Shown: positions 50,872 through 60,083, numbered from the stretch's first letter. The stretch is DNA of 64,000 nucleotides from Actinoplanes sp. TBRC 11911 (GCF_012933445.1 NZ_JABBNC010000034.1:48041-112040); one strand, 5' to 3'. Numbers and translations are program-made. Notes: generated from the sequence alone by a model not told the origin.

Positions 50872-51282
50872 ATGAGCAGGTCTTTGCGTCCGGTCGGCCC
50901 GTGGCGGGAGTTCGACGAGCTGCACGCTCGTCTCGACCAGGTCCTCGGCCCGTGGGGTCAGAACGTCCGGACCGGCGCGTGGCGCCCGCTCGCGGACGTG
51001 ACCGAGGCGGACGACGCGTACGTCGTCGAGCTCGAGGTCCCCGGCGTCAAGGCGGACGACATCACCGTCGAGACCACCGGCCGGGTGCTGGTCGTCGCGG
51101 GGCAGACCGAGGAGACCGAGCGGCGTAACCGCCGGACCGGCCGCTTCGAGTACCGCGCCAGCCTGCCGGCGAACACCGACCCGGACGGCATCACCGCCGA
51201 GCTGGCCGACGGCATCCTGCAGGTCCGGGTGCCGAAGGGCGACCGGGACAAGGCCCGCCGGGTCGAGATCACCAGCAAGTAA
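50872..51282 (+). CDS. Small heat-shock protein Hsp20 (alpha-crystallin family)
   Basis: The 136-residue protein has the alpha-crystallin domain at ~40-130: RPLADVTEADDAYVVELEVP, GVKADDITVE, VVAGQTEETERRNRRTG, the ASLPANTDPDGITAELADGI block and the end LQVRVPKGDRDKARRVEI. It lacks the I-x-I tail seen in many family members; the C-terminus ends ITSK. It is an ATP-independent holdase. The ATG at 50872 follows GGTGGGGGAC. The HAIR operator indicates HspR repression relieved by heat. A terminator follows. Confidence 0.94.
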   Translation: MSRSLRPVGPWREFDELHARLDQVLGPWGQNVRTGAWRPLADVTEADDAYVVELEVPGVKADDITVETTGRVLVVAGQTEETERRNRRTGRFEYRASLPANTDPDGITAELADGILQVRVPKGDRDKARRVEITSK

Positions 51283-51303
51283 GCGGCACCTGAACGCATA
51301 GAT

Positions 51304-51336
51304 ACGGCCCCATCGCCATTCCGGCGGTGGGGCCGT
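51304..51336 (+). terminator. Terminator after hsp20
   Basis: The stem ACGGCCCCATCGCC / GGCGGTGGGGCCGT (51304-51317 with 51323-51336) has a 5-nt loop and one G-T pair. The following sequence (gatgttgct) is only weakly T-rich. Confidence 0.75.
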
Positions 51337-51423
51337 GATGTTGCTCCCCTTGTGCATCACTTTGCGTGACGATGCGCCAAAATACCTCGGGCGCAGCGGC
51401 AAACACGAAGGGCGTGAACGCGG

Positions 51424-52383
51424 GTGACGGACAACGGCGACGGCACGGAGGACAAGGATGAGGGCAGGCCGCCTTCGCGAGCGGACAGCATCCGCTTGCC
51501 CGCCGTCCCGCCACGGCCGCGCAAATGGCCGGTCGGACCCGCCGACGAGTTCCCCAGCTTCGGTGCGGAGACCAGACAGATCAACGCCGATCCGCTCTTA
51601 GATTCGACCACCCAGGCGCAAACCGTCGGGCCACCTCGCAACAAGGGCAGGCGCAAGCTGCTCACCGGACTCGCCGCGCTGCTCGTGGCCCTGGTCGCCG
51701 CCGGCGTCGTGATCTGGCAATGGCCCTCCGGCGGCACCGGCCCGATCCAGGAGGCAGCCGCCACGACCGGAGACGCCGCCCCGGCTTCACCCGGCCCCGG
51801 CACGGTCGGCGAGACCACCGGCACGGCCGGCTCCCCGGTCAAAGCCCCGGGCGATCGGAGCACCACGGGCGGCTCCCCGAGCGCGTCCGCGACCACGAGC
51901 GCGCCGGCCACCGCCACCAGCTCGCCCGCCGGCTCCACCCCGTCGGCGACCGCGCCCACCAAGGCTGCCGTGACCGGCAAATCCAACCCGTCCGGCGCCG
52001 ACCTGGCCCTCAACGGCACCGCCACCGCGTCCTCGATCGAGCCCGGCACCGACTGGACCGCCGGGATGGCCGCCGACGGCGACAGCGTCAACTCCCGGTG
52101 GTCCAGCGCCTACTCCGACCCGCAGTGGTGGCAGGTCGACCTCAAGCAGGCCTACCAGCTCACCACGGTGACGCTGGTCTGGGAACGCGCGCACGCCACC
52201 TCGTACCGGGTGGAGGCCTCCACCGACGGCTCGGCCTGGAAGACGATCTACTCGACCACCGCGGGCCTGGAAGGCACGACGTCGGTTTCGGCGAAGGGGA
52301 CCGTGGCCCGCTACGTGCGGGTGACCGGCACGAAGCGCTTCAACCAGTACGGCTATTCGCTGTACGAGGTAATCGTCAAATGA
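51424..52383 (+). CDS. Membrane-anchored protein with F5/8-type C (discoidin) domain
   Basis: The 319-residue protein has a cytoplasmic N-terminus with Pro/Arg, a single helix at about 78-97 (LLTGLAALLVALVAAGVVIW), and a long Ser/Thr/Pro/Ala linker (about 100-190). The C-terminal discoidin-like domain has DLALNGTATASSIEPGTDWT, SRWSSAYSDPQWWQVDLKQA, YQLTTVTLVWERAHATSYRV and YVRVTGTKRFNQYGYSLYEV. It is a type II topology with an external carbohydrate-binding module. GTG 51424 is used. No enzyme domain is attached, comparable to the AbfB protein at 7877. Confidence 0.88.
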   Translation: MTDNGDGTEDKDEGRPPSRADSIRLPAVPPRPRKWPVGPADEFPSFGAETRQINADPLLDSTTQAQTVGPPRNKGRRKLLTGLAALLVALVAAGVVIWQWPSGGTGPIQEAAATTGDAAPASPGPGTVGETTGTAGSPVKAPGDRSTTGGSPSASATTSAPATATSSPAGSTPSATAPTKAAVTGKSNPSGADLALNGTATASSIEPGTDWTAGMAADGDSVNSRWSSAYSDPQWWQVDLKQAYQLTTVTLVWERAHATSYRVEASTDGSAWKTIYSTTAGLEGTTSVSAKGTVARYVRVTGTKRFNQYGYSLYEVIVK

Positions 52384-52413
52384 AGCGACGTCGCACCGGC
52401 CACCCGAACCCGA

Positions 52414-53049
52414 TCAGCAGTACGAGTTCAGCATGCCGGTCAGTGCCGTCTTCTCCGCCGACTGGAGCTTGAGACCCCAGTACGCCTTCACGTGGATCCA
52501 CGCCTTCGCGTAGGTGCACCGGTACGCCGTGCGCGACGGCTGCCAGGTCGACGGGTCCTGGTCGCCCTTCGACTGGTTCACGTTGTCGGTGACCGCGATC
52601 AGCTGCGGCCGGGTCAGGTCGTTCGCGAACTGCTGCCGCTTCGCCGTGGTCCACGCGCTCGCGCCGGACTTCCACGCCTCGGCCAGCGGGACCATGTGGT
52701 CGATGTCCACGTCGGAGGCCGCGGTCCAGGTCGCGCCGTCGTACGGCGAGTACCACGAACCCGAGGTCGCGGCGCAGGACGAGTTGGTGACCACGCCGCT
52801 GCCGTCGCGCTTGAGGACGGTCTCGCGGGTGTCGCAGGCACCGCTCTGGGTGATCCAGTGCGGGAACAGGTCGCGGGAGTAACCGCTGGTGGACCCCTCG
52901 GCGGCGACGGTGAGCCCGGCCAGCTCACTCTTCGCGGTGGCCAGGGACGGGACGTTGGGCAGGGCGGCGTCGGCCGGGGCGGCGACGATCAGGCCGGCGG
53001 CGAGGACACCGGCGAGGACGAGCGAAAGACGTCGCAGGGTGCGGCGCAT
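52414..53049 (-). CDS. Secreted HNH endonuclease (DUF1524/GmrSD C-terminal type)
   Basis: The 211-residue protein has a Sec signal peptide (MRRTLRRLSLVLAGVLAAGL; cleavage near ADA at ~28). The nuclease core is DVDIDHMVPLAEAWKSGAS (catalytic His about 130) followed by FANDLTRPQLIAVTDNVNQS and KGDQDPSTWQPSRTAYRC. Extracellular actinobacterial members of this family are small nucleases; the target is unspecified. The ATG at 53049 (MRRTLRR) is selected over upstream GTG/ATG codons because it gives a proper signal peptide. Four cysteines probably form disulphides. Confidence 0.9.
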   Translation of the reverse strand: MRRTLRRLSLVLAGVLAAGLIVAAPADAALPNVPSLATAKSELAGLTVAAEGSTSGYSRDLFPHWITQSGACDTRETVLKRDGSGVVTNSSCAATSGSWYSPYDGATWTAASDVDIDHMVPLAEAWKSGASAWTTAKRQQFANDLTRPQLIAVTDNVNQSKGDQDPSTWQPSRTAYRCTYAKAWIHVKAYWGLKLQSAEKTALTGMLNSYC

Positions 53050-53143
53050 GGACAGGCTCCCTCGAGGATCGCGATGGGGGACGGACTCCCTCATATTGAT
53101 CCGGGTAAGTGTCCATTAGCGCCGGTTCTGCCTTAACTTCCCC

Positions 53144-54244
53144 TTAAGGACGTACGGCCGCTGTCAGCCTTTCGGCGGCCCGTCGCAGGTCGGCGGGCGA
53201 GAGATGCGAGAAGCTCAGCCGTACGCGGGTGGTTCCGCTCGTGCCGTCGGCGTAGAAGCGGGTGCCCGGCACGAACGACACGCCCCGCGCCTCGGCAGCC
53301 GGGAGGAGGCCGGCGGGCATCGGCAGCCAGAGGAACCAGCCGCCGGCCGGCGCGCTCACGCCCAGTGCCCCCGCGAGGGCGTCGCGTTGCGCACGGTACT
53401 GGCCGCGGACGAACGCCAGGTGATCGTCGTACCAGCCGGCGTCACCGAACGCGGCCATCTGCATCGCCACCGAGTGATTGACCCCGCCGCCGCTGTCCAC
53501 ATAGCCCAGCGCGGCCAGCGCGCCGATCACGGCCGGATCCGCGTTGATCCACCCCAGCCGCAGGCCCGGCGCCACGGTCTTGGCGAACGACCCCAGCCGT
53601 ACGACCGGAGCACCGCCGGCCAACCGCCACAGCGACGCCGGCGCCGTCCCGTCGTAGCACAGCTCCCGGTAGGTGTCGTCCTCGACGATCGTCAGCGACT
53701 CCGCCCGGGCGACCGAGATCAGCTCGGCGCGCCGCGCGTCCGGCAGCGAAAGGCCGGTCGGGTTGCCGAACGTGGGCACCAGATACAGCATGGGCACCCG
53801 GTGACCGGATGCTCGCAGCGTACGCAAGCGGGTGGTCAATGATGCCGGGTCGAGGCCCTCGGGAGCCGCCGCCACCGACACGCCCCGATCGGCGAGGATG
53901 CGAAACGCCAGGTGATACGTGGGGGAGTCGACCAGCACGGTGTCGCCGGGCGCGGCCAGCACCTGGGTGACCAGCGCCAGCCCGTGCGACGCGCCCCCGG
54001 TCACGAACGTCTGCTCCGGCGCGGTGCCACCGCCCTCGAGCCGGTTCAGGTGCGCGCTCAGCCACTCCAGCAGCGGGGCTGGTCCGGTGGCGTACCCGTA
54101 GGTCAGTGCCTGCCCGCCGAAGTGGCGGGCCGCCCGCGTCGCCGCCCGCGCCCACGTCTCGACCGGCAGCAACTCGGGACGCGGATGACCCCAGCCCAGA
54201 TCGAGGATCCCGGGCCGCGGCTGGAACTGGATGACCGGACGCAT
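53144..54244 (-). CDS. PLP-dependent aminotransferase (class I/II)
   Basis: The 366-residue fold-type I PLP protein has TYGYATGPAPLLEWLSAHL near the N-terminus, the phosphate/pyridine-binding FVTGGASHGLALVTQVLAAP and YLVPTFGNPTG (Asn), a VEDDTYRELCYDG strand carrying the Asp, and the Schiff-base Lys in RLGSFAKTVAPGLRLGW (about 236). The pattern resembles 2-aminoadipate aminotransferase/MocR C-terminal domains, but no N-terminal helix-turn-helix is attached. The start is ATG 54244. It is divergent from the 2-hydroxyacid dehydrogenase gene with a 53-bp gap. Confidence 0.92.
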   Translation of the reverse strand: MRPVIQFQPRPGILDLGWGHPRPELLPVETWARAATRAARHFGGQALTYGYATGPAPLLEWLSAHLNRLEGGGTAPEQTFVTGGASHGLALVTQVLAAPGDTVLVDSPTYHLAFRILADRGVSVAAAPEGLDPASLTTRLRTLRASGHRVPMLYLVPTFGNPTGLSLPDARRAELISVARAESLTIVEDDTYRELCYDGTAPASLWRLAGGAPVVRLGSFAKTVAPGLRLGWINADPAVIGALAALGYVDSGGGVNHSVAMQMAAFGDAGWYDDHLAFVRGQYRAQRDALAGALGVSAPAGGWFLWLPMPAGLLPAAEARGVSFVPGTRFYADGTSGTTRVRLSFSHLSPADLRRAAERLTAAVRP

Positions 54245-54297
54245 CCCCTCATGCTGCCCGCCGCGCGCCACCGGGCCCGGATGGCAGAGTGACCGCC

Positions 54298-55242
54298 ATG
54301 AAGATTCTGCTGCCGGACAGCGTCGACCTCGCCGCCCTCAAGTTACCGCCCGAGGCGACCGGCGTGTTCTACGACATCCACCAGAGCGTTCCGGACTCCG
54401 ACATCGACGCGGACGCGCTGGTCGTCTGGGGCAACCCGGGCCGGCAGTTACGCGACGCGGCGGCCCGGCTGGCCAAGCTGCGCTGGGTGCAGACCCTCGC
54501 GGCCGGTCCGGACATGGTGCTCGCCGCCGGATTCGGTCCGGACGTCGTGATCACCTCCGGCGCCGGCCTGCACGACCTGACCGTCGCCGAGCACACCCTG
54601 GCGCTGGTGCTGGCCGCGGCCCGCCAGCTCCCCGAGCTGACCCGCGCCCAGATCGGGCATCGGTGGGTGGCCGAGGCGGGCGGTCTGCGCCCGGTCGACG
54701 ACCCGGACCATTTCCGTACGCTTCGAGCAGCGCACGTGGTGATCTGGGGCTTCGGCGGCATCGCGGCGACCCTCGCGCCGTACCTGACGACGCTCGGCGC
54801 CCGGGTGACCGGCGTTGCACGCTCCGCGGGCACCCGGCACGGCTACCCGGTGGTGACCGCCGGCGACCTCCCGGAGCTGCTGCCCACCGCCGACGTGCTG
54901 ATCAACATCCTGCCCGCGACCGCCGCGACCCGGCACGCCGTGGACGCGAAGGTGCTGGCCCTGTTGCCGCCGAAGGCCTGGTTCGTGAACGTGGGCCGCG
55001 GCGCCACCGTCGACGAGACCGCCCTGCTCGCCGCCCTGCGCTCCGGGGCCCTCGCCGGCGCGGCGCTGGACGTCTTCGACCGCGAGCCGCTGCCCGCGAC
55101 CTCCGGGCTCTGGGACGAGCCGAACGTCATCATCACGCCGCACTCGGCCGGCGGCCGCCCGATCGGGGCCGCCGGCCTGATCCGCGCGAACCTGGACGCC
55201 CTGGTGGCGGGCCGGCCGTTACGCAACGTCGTCACCTCGTGA
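54298..55242 (+). CDS. D-isomer specific 2-hydroxyacid dehydrogenase
   Basis: The 314-residue NAD(P)-dependent enzyme interconverts 2-hydroxy and 2-oxo acids. NAD fold: HVVIWGFGGIAATLAPYLTT (G-x-G-G-I). Catalytic Arg is in FVNVGRGATVDETALLAALR, Glu in LDVFDREPLP and His in VIITPHSAGG. All three residues of the family are present. The ATG at 54298 starts MKILLPDSVDL. The SRPBCC gene follows 22 bp later in the same direction and has its own inverted repeat upstream. Confidence 0.94.
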   Translation: MKILLPDSVDLAALKLPPEATGVFYDIHQSVPDSDIDADALVVWGNPGRQLRDAAARLAKLRWVQTLAAGPDMVLAAGFGPDVVITSGAGLHDLTVAEHTLALVLAAARQLPELTRAQIGHRWVAEAGGLRPVDDPDHFRTLRAAHVVIWGFGGIAATLAPYLTTLGARVTGVARSAGTRHGYPVVTAGDLPELLPTADVLINILPATAATRHAVDAKVLALLPPKAWFVNVGRGATVDETALLAALRSGALAGAALDVFDREPLPATSGLWDEPNVIITPHSAGGRPIGAAGLIRANLDALVAGRPLRNVVTS

Positions 55243-55248
55243 GCCGGC

Positions 55249-55264
55249 GTGCCACGCTTGGCAC
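55249..55264 (+). promoter_or_regulatory. Inverted repeat abutting the SRPBCC start codon
   Basis: GTGCCA-CGCT-TGGCAC ends directly before the ATG at 55265. It overlaps a possible -10 region, so it may be an operator of a leaderless promoter, or chance in GC-rich DNA. Confidence 0.4.
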
Positions 55265-55708
55265 ATGCCGACTTTCCGCATGCACGGCCACACCGCCGCC
55301 ACGCCCGCACAGGTCGTCGCCGCGATCACCGACTTCGGCCCGGGCCGCCAGCAGATCTTCCCGAACAGCGCCGACGGCTACCTCAAGGTCCACTCGCAGG
55401 GTCCGGGCTTCGCCGACGTCACCGAGGGGTCGGCCGGCATCTGGGAGCGGCTGCGCTACGACTGGAGCGATCCGCACCGCGTCGTCATGACGACCACCGA
55501 CTCGAACATCTGGGGCGGCGCGTCCAGCCACACCTACACGCTGACCCCGCAGCCGGACGGCGGCACCGACATCGACGTCGTCGTGGTGCGCGAGGGCAAG
55601 AACCTGCGCGGCCGTCTCACCGGCGTGCTGGCCGGCTCGATCGGCAAGGGCGTCATCACCAAGGGGTTCGCGAACACGGTTAAGGCGCTCGACGCGCGGG
55701 CCTCCTAG
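55265..55708 (+). CDS. SRPBCC (START-like) family protein
   Basis: The 147-residue helix-grip protein starts MPTFRMHGHTAATPAQVVAA with ITDFGPGRQQIFPN. Later strands are VMTTTDSNIWGGASSHTYTL and TPQPDGGTDIDVVVVREGKN, and a long C-terminal helix RGRLTGVLAGSIGKGVITKG follows. These proteins bind hydrophobic ligands, but this one has no diagnostic residues. It has no ribosome site, so translation is probably leaderless or coupled to the dehydrogenase gene. The stop shares CTAG with the convergent putA. Confidence 0.85.
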   Translation: MPTFRMHGHTAATPAQVVAAITDFGPGRQQIFPNSADGYLKVHSQGPGFADVTEGSAGIWERLRYDWSDPHRVVMTTTDSNIWGGASSHTYTLTPQPDGGTDIDVVVVREGKNLRGRLTGVLAGSIGKGVITKGFANTVKALDARAS

Positions 55709-58700
55709 AGCACGGACGAGGCCAGCGGATCCGGGTTGCCGAAGCGGTGTGCCGTGATGCTGACCGCCTGCTCGTGCAGGAACGGCAGCAGCTCGACGCG
55801 GCCCGCCTCGGTGACCGGCCCGGCCCACACCGCGAGGTCCGGGCGGCCGCCGGTCGCCGCGGTCACGTCCGCGGCCGTGCCGCCGATCAGCCGGATCCGG
55901 CCCGCCTCGAGCCCGGCCAGCCAGGTCGCGTCGTCCTCGACCGTCACCGCGCCGATCGCCTCGCTCAGGGCAGCCGGGAGCGGCTCGGCCACCGACACGC
56001 GCATCGGTGACTCGGCCAGCAGCCCGGCCGCCACCACCCGGGCCAGCGACGCCGGGGACGCCCCGGCGGCGAGCCGCACGGTCACCGGCACCGGCAGGTA
56101 GCGCAGCACGTTGCGTTCGGCCCACAGCCCGGACACGTCGGACGGCGCGAAACGGGACTGCCAGGCGAGGGCGTCGCTGCCCGCGGCCCGGGTCACGAAC
56201 TCGTCGCCGGCCGCCGCGACCAGCCGCCGCACGGCCGGGTGGGTGACCTCCGCGGTGTGGGCCGCCACGCCGGGTTCCCAGGCGCTGAGCCCGACCAGGT
56301 AGTTCGGGCCGCCCGCCTTGGTGCCGGGGCCGACCGCCGAGCGCTTCCAGCCGCCGAACGGCTGCCGCCGCACGATCGCGCCGGTGATGCCGCGGTTCAC
56401 GTAGAGGTTGCCGGCCTGGATGCGGTCCAGCCACGTGCGCAGCTCGGCCGGGTCCAGCGAGTGCAGGCCCGAGGTGAGCCCGTAGTCGACCTCGTTGACG
56501 ATGTCGATGGCCTCGTCCAGGGTGGACGCCGTCATCACACCCAGCACCGGCCCGAAGTACTCGATCTTGTGATACTCGGAGCCGCGCCGCACCCCGTCGC
56601 GGATGCCCGGGCTCCACAGGCGCCCGTCGTCGTCGAGCCGGCGCGGCGCGAGCAGCCAGCTCTCGCCCGGCCCGAGCTTGGTGAGCCCGTCCAGCAGTTT
56701 GCCGGTGGCCGGTTCGATGACCGGGCCCACCTGCGTACGGGCGTCCGCCGGATAGCCCACCGTGAGCGACGACGCGGCGTCCAGGAGCTGGGTGCGGAAG
56801 CGCTGCGAGCGGGCGACCGAGCCGACCAGCACCACCAGCGACGCGGCCGAGCACTTCTGCCCGGCGTGCCCGAACGCGGACGCCACCACGTCCTTCACGG
56901 CCAGGTCCAGGTCGGCGCTGGGGGTGACGATGATGGCGTTCTTGCCGCTGGTCTCGGCGAGCAGCGGCAGGTCGGCGCGGAACGAGCGGAACAGCTCGGC
57001 CGTCTCGTACGCGCCGGTCAGCACCACGCGGTCGACCAGCGGGTGCGCGACCAGTTGCCGGCCGAGCTGCTGCTCGTCGACCTGGATCAGGGTGAGCAGC
57101 CGCGGGTCCGGCAGCACCGGCCGGATGATCTCGGCGAGCAGCGCGCCGCAGCGTTCCGCGGGACCGGCCGGTTTGATCGCGACGGCGGAGCCGGCGGCCA
57201 GGGCGGCGAGCAGCGAGCCGGCCGGGATAGCCACCGGGAAGTTCCACGGCGGGGTGACCAGGGTGAGCCGGGCGGGCACCGGGGTGGCGCCGTCCACGGT
57301 GTCAAGCTCGCGGGCCGTCTCGGCGTAGAAGTGGGCGAAGTCGGCGGCCTCGGAGACCTCCGGGTCGGCCTGGTCGGCGGTCTTGCCGGTCTCGGCGGCC
57401 ATCACCTCGATGAGGTCGGCGCGGCGTTCCTCGATGGCCACGCCGATCGCGTGCAGGATCGTGCTGCGTTCCGCGCCGGACAGTTTGCCCCACGCTTCGG
57501 CCGCGCTAGCCGCGCCTTCAAGCGCCGCGTCCAAGATGGACAGATCCGAAATATGGGCACGTTTTATCGTGTCGATGCCCAGTGTGGACGACGGTACCCT
57601 GGACAAAACGGACCTGACGAGGTCGCGGTTGGTCTCGACGGCCGGGTCGGTGTCTGGGGTGTTCTCGAAGTGGCCCGCGGTGGCGACCGGCACCGCCGCG
57701 AACCGGTCCGGCACCCGGTGCGGCGCGGGCACGGTGTCCGTGTGGAGCGCCTCCAGCGAGGCCAGGAACCTCTGCTGCTCGCGGGCGAACAGCTGCGGGT
57801 CGGAGTCCAGTTCGAACACCGCCGACATGAAGTTCTCGGTGCTCGCCCCCTCCTCCAGGCGCCGGATCAGGTAGGCGATCGCCACGTCGAACTGCTCGGG
57901 GCGTACCACCGGGGTGTAGAGCAGCAGACCGCCCACCTCGCGCCGGACCACCTCGGCCTGGCCCTCGGCCATGCCGAGCAGCATCTCGAACTCGATGCCG
58001 TCACGCACCCCGCGCCGGCCGGCGAGCAGCCACGCGTACGCCACGTCGAACAGGTTGTGGCCGGCCACCCCGAGCCGGACGTTGCGCACGTGCTCGGGGC
58101 GTAACGCGTACTCCAGCACGCGCTTGTAGTTGGTGTCGGTGTCCTGCTTGCTGCCCCAGGTCGCGAGCGGCCAGCCGTGCACCGTCGCCTCGACCCGTTC
58201 CATCGGCAGGTTCGCGCCCTTGACCAGGCGCACCTTGATGCCGGCGCCGCCGCGGGCCCGCCGCGCCGCCGACCACTGCTGCAGACGCGTCATCGCGGCG
58301 AGGGCGTCCGGCAGGTACGCCTGTAGCACGATGCCCGCCTCGAGCCGCTCGAACTCGGGCCGGTCCAGCAGCCGGGTGAAGACCGCGATGGTGAGGTCGA
58401 GGTCCTTGTACTCCTCCATGTCGAGGTTCACGAACTTGTGCGGGCCCTTCGCGGCCAGCGTGAACAGCGGCGTGAGCTCCTCGGCGATGTCGTCGACCGC
58501 CTCCTCGAACGCCCACGGGCTGTGCGGCGCGACCGTCGACGACACCTTGATCGACACGTAGTCGACGTCCGGGCGGGCGAGCAGCCGTTCGGTCTCGCGC
58601 AGCCGCCGGGTCGCCTCGCCGCGCCCGAGCACCGCCTCGCCGAGCAGGTTCACGTTCAGGCGTACCTGCCGCCCCTTGATCTTTTTGATGGCCCGGCCCA

Positions 58701-59088
58701 GCTTGGCGTCGCCGGCGTCGACGATGAGATGGCCGACCATGCGGCGCAGCACCCGGCGGGCGATCGGCACTACGACACCGGGCATGGTGGGGGCGAGCTT
58801 GCCGCCGACGCGCACCGCGGCCCGCAGCGGCGCCGGCAGGAACCGGGGCACGCCCGGCGCGAGGGCGGCCAGGGCCCGGGCGCTGACCTTCACGTCCTCC
58901 GGGCGGACGACCCCATCGACGAAGCCGACCGCGAAGCGCAGGCCGTCCGGGTCCTTCAGCACGCCGGCGAGCTGCGCGGCCGAGCCGCTGACCGGGACCT
59001 TCGCGGCCTCCTGCAGCCAGCGCCGGACCAGAGCGATCGCCTCGTGAGCGAGCTCCGTGTCGGCTTTCGTGGGGGTCGTCATGCGCAC
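55705..59088 (-). CDS. putA: Bifunctional proline dehydrogenase / L-glutamate gamma-semialdehyde dehydrogenase
   Basis: The 1127-residue protein oxidises proline to glutamate in two steps. An N-terminal PRODH barrel (about 90-460) has VNLDMEEYKDLDLTIAVF, IKVRLVKGANLPMERVEA, GVAGHNLFDVAYAWLL and a terminal YLIRRLEEGASTENFMSAVF. An ALDH domain (about 520-970) has VTPPWNFPVAIPAGS, LLAETSGKNAIIV, catalytic Cys in FGHAGQKCSAAS (about 746) and IEYFGPVLGVMT. The C-terminal ~150 residues are a degenerate ALDH-like domain as in type B/C PutA. No ribbon-helix-helix DNA-binding domain is present. The start is GTG 59088 or ATG 59082. It is divergent from a LysR gene that may regulate it. Confidence 0.96.
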   Translation of the reverse strand: MRMTTPTKADTELAHEAIALVRRWLQEAAKVPVSGSAAQLAGVLKDPDGLRFAVGFVDGVVRPEDVKVSARALAALAPGVPRFLPAPLRAAVRVGGKLAPTMPGVVVPIARRVLRRMVGHLIVDAGDAKLGRAIKKIKGRQVRLNVNLLGEAVLGRGEATRRLRETERLLARPDVDYVSIKVSSTVAPHSPWAFEEAVDDIAEELTPLFTLAAKGPHKFVNLDMEEYKDLDLTIAVFTRLLDRPEFERLEAGIVLQAYLPDALAAMTRLQQWSAARRARGGAGIKVRLVKGANLPMERVEATVHGWPLATWGSKQDTDTNYKRVLEYALRPEHVRNVRLGVAGHNLFDVAYAWLLAGRRGVRDGIEFEMLLGMAEGQAEVVRREVGGLLLYTPVVRPEQFDVAIAYLIRRLEEGASTENFMSAVFELDSDPQLFAREQQRFLASLEALHTDTVPAPHRVPDRFAAVPVATAGHFENTPDTDPAVETNRDLVRSVLSRVPSSTLGIDTIKRAHISDLSILDAALEGAASAAEAWGKLSGAERSTILHAIGVAIEERRADLIEVMAAETGKTADQADPEVSEAADFAHFYAETARELDTVDGATPVPARLTLVTPPWNFPVAIPAGSLLAALAAGSAVAIKPAGPAERCGALLAEIIRPVLPDPRLLTLIQVDEQQLGRQLVAHPLVDRVVLTGAYETAELFRSFRADLPLLAETSGKNAIIVTPSADLDLAVKDVVASAFGHAGQKCSAASLVVLVGSVARSQRFRTQLLDAASSLTVGYPADARTQVGPVIEPATGKLLDGLTKLGPGESWLLAPRRLDDDGRLWSPGIRDGVRRGSEYHKIEYFGPVLGVMTASTLDEAIDIVNEVDYGLTSGLHSLDPAELRTWLDRIQAGNLYVNRGITGAIVRRQPFGGWKRSAVGPGTKAGGPNYLVGLSAWEPGVAAHTAEVTHPAVRRLVAAAGDEFVTRAAGSDALAWQSRFAPSDVSGLWAERNVLRYLPVPVTVRLAAGASPASLARVVAAGLLAESPMRVSVAEPLPAALSEAIGAVTVEDDATWLAGLEAGRIRLIGGTAADVTAATGGRPDLAVWAGPVTEAGRVELLPFLHEQAVSITAHRFGNPDPLASSVL

Positions 59089-59127
59089 AGTGTCCGTCCG
59101 CCGTTCGTTCAGGAAAAGCGATGGTTG

Positions 59128-59156
59128 TTGACGAGTACTCTTCAGTTGTCCTTAAC
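59128..59156 (+). promoter_or_regulatory. Leaderless-type promoter of the LysR gene with LysR-box-like dyad
   Basis: A -35 TTGACG (59128-59133), a 17-bp spacer and -10 CTTAAC (59151-59156) place transcription start at or next to the ATG at 59164. The dyad CAGTT-N6-AACTG (59143-59158) overlaps the -10, where a LysR protein would autorepress. Confidence 0.7.
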
Positions 59157-59163
59157 TGTTCGC

Positions 59164-60069
59164 ATGCTCGAGATCCGCCGGCTCGTGCTTCTGCGCGAGC
59201 TCGCCATCCGAGGCACCCTCGCCGCCGTCGCCGAGGCCCTCAACTTCTCCCCGTCCGCCGTGTCCCAGCAGCTCAGCCTGCTGGAGAAAGAGACCGGCAT
59301 GACGCTGCTGCGCAAGGCCGGCCGCCGCGTGCAGCTCACCCCGCAGGCGCTCGCGCTGGTCGAGTCGGTCGGCGAGGTGCTGGACACGCTGGAACGCGCC
59401 GAGACCCGCCTGCAGGCCTCCGCCACGGGTGTCAGCGGCCTGGTCCGGGTCGCGGTGTTCCAGTCGGCGGCGCTCGCCCTCATGCCGGCCACCCTGCGCG
59501 AGATGGCGAAAACCTTTCCCGATGTACGCGTCGAGATGGTCCAGCGGGAGCCCGAGGAAGCCCTGCGCGAGACCTGGGCCCGCGACTTCGACATGGTCAT
59601 CGCAGAGCAGTACCCGGCACACGCCGCACCACACCATCCCGGCCTGGACCGCCGCGCCCTGATCACCGACGCGATCCGCCTGGCCCTCCCGTTCGAGTCG
59701 GCGTCGCTGCATCCGGTGGACTCGCTGGAGTCGGCGCGCGGGATGCCGTGGGTGATGGAGCCACGGGGCACCGCGTCCCGGCATTTCGCCGAGCAGTTGT
59801 GCCGTCGTACGGGGTTCGAGCCGGATGTGCGCTACGAGACGGCCGACCTGCAGGCCCACATCCGCCTGGTGGAGTCGGGGAATGCGGTGGCGCTGATCCC
59901 GGACCTGGTGTGGGCGGGCCGGGAGGCGGGCTGCCGGTTGCTGGACCTGCCCGACCTGCCGCGCCGGACGGTCTTCACGGCGCAGCGCGTCGCGGGGGCG
60001 GCGTCACCGGCGGCCCGGGCGCTGCGGGAGACGCTGGAACGCATCGCGGCCGCGCCGCAACGCCTGTAG
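59164..60069 (+). CDS. LysR-family regulator
   Basis: The 301-residue protein has an N-terminal winged helix-turn-helix: LVLLRELAIRGTLAAVAEAL followed by NFSPSAVSQQLSLLEKETG (about 5-45). A periplasmic-binding-like effector domain follows, with LVRVAVFQSAALALMPATLR and MVIAEQYPAHAAPHHP. It is divergent from putA with a 75-bp gap, the usual layout of a LysR gene and its target. Candidate effectors are proline or P5C. Leaderless promoter and dyad are directly upstream. Confidence 0.93.
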   Translation: MLEIRRLVLLRELAIRGTLAAVAEALNFSPSAVSQQLSLLEKETGMTLLRKAGRRVQLTPQALALVESVGEVLDTLERAETRLQASATGVSGLVRVAVFQSAALALMPATLREMAKTFPDVRVEMVQREPEEALRETWARDFDMVIAEQYPAHAAPHHPGLDRRALITDAIRLALPFESASLHPVDSLESARGMPWVMEPRGTASRHFAEQLCRRTGFEPDVRYETADLQAHIRLVESGNAVALIPDLVWAGREAGCRLLDLPDLPRRTVFTAQRVAGAASPAARALRETLERIAAAPQRL

Positions 60070-60083
60070 GGGATCGTCGTATA

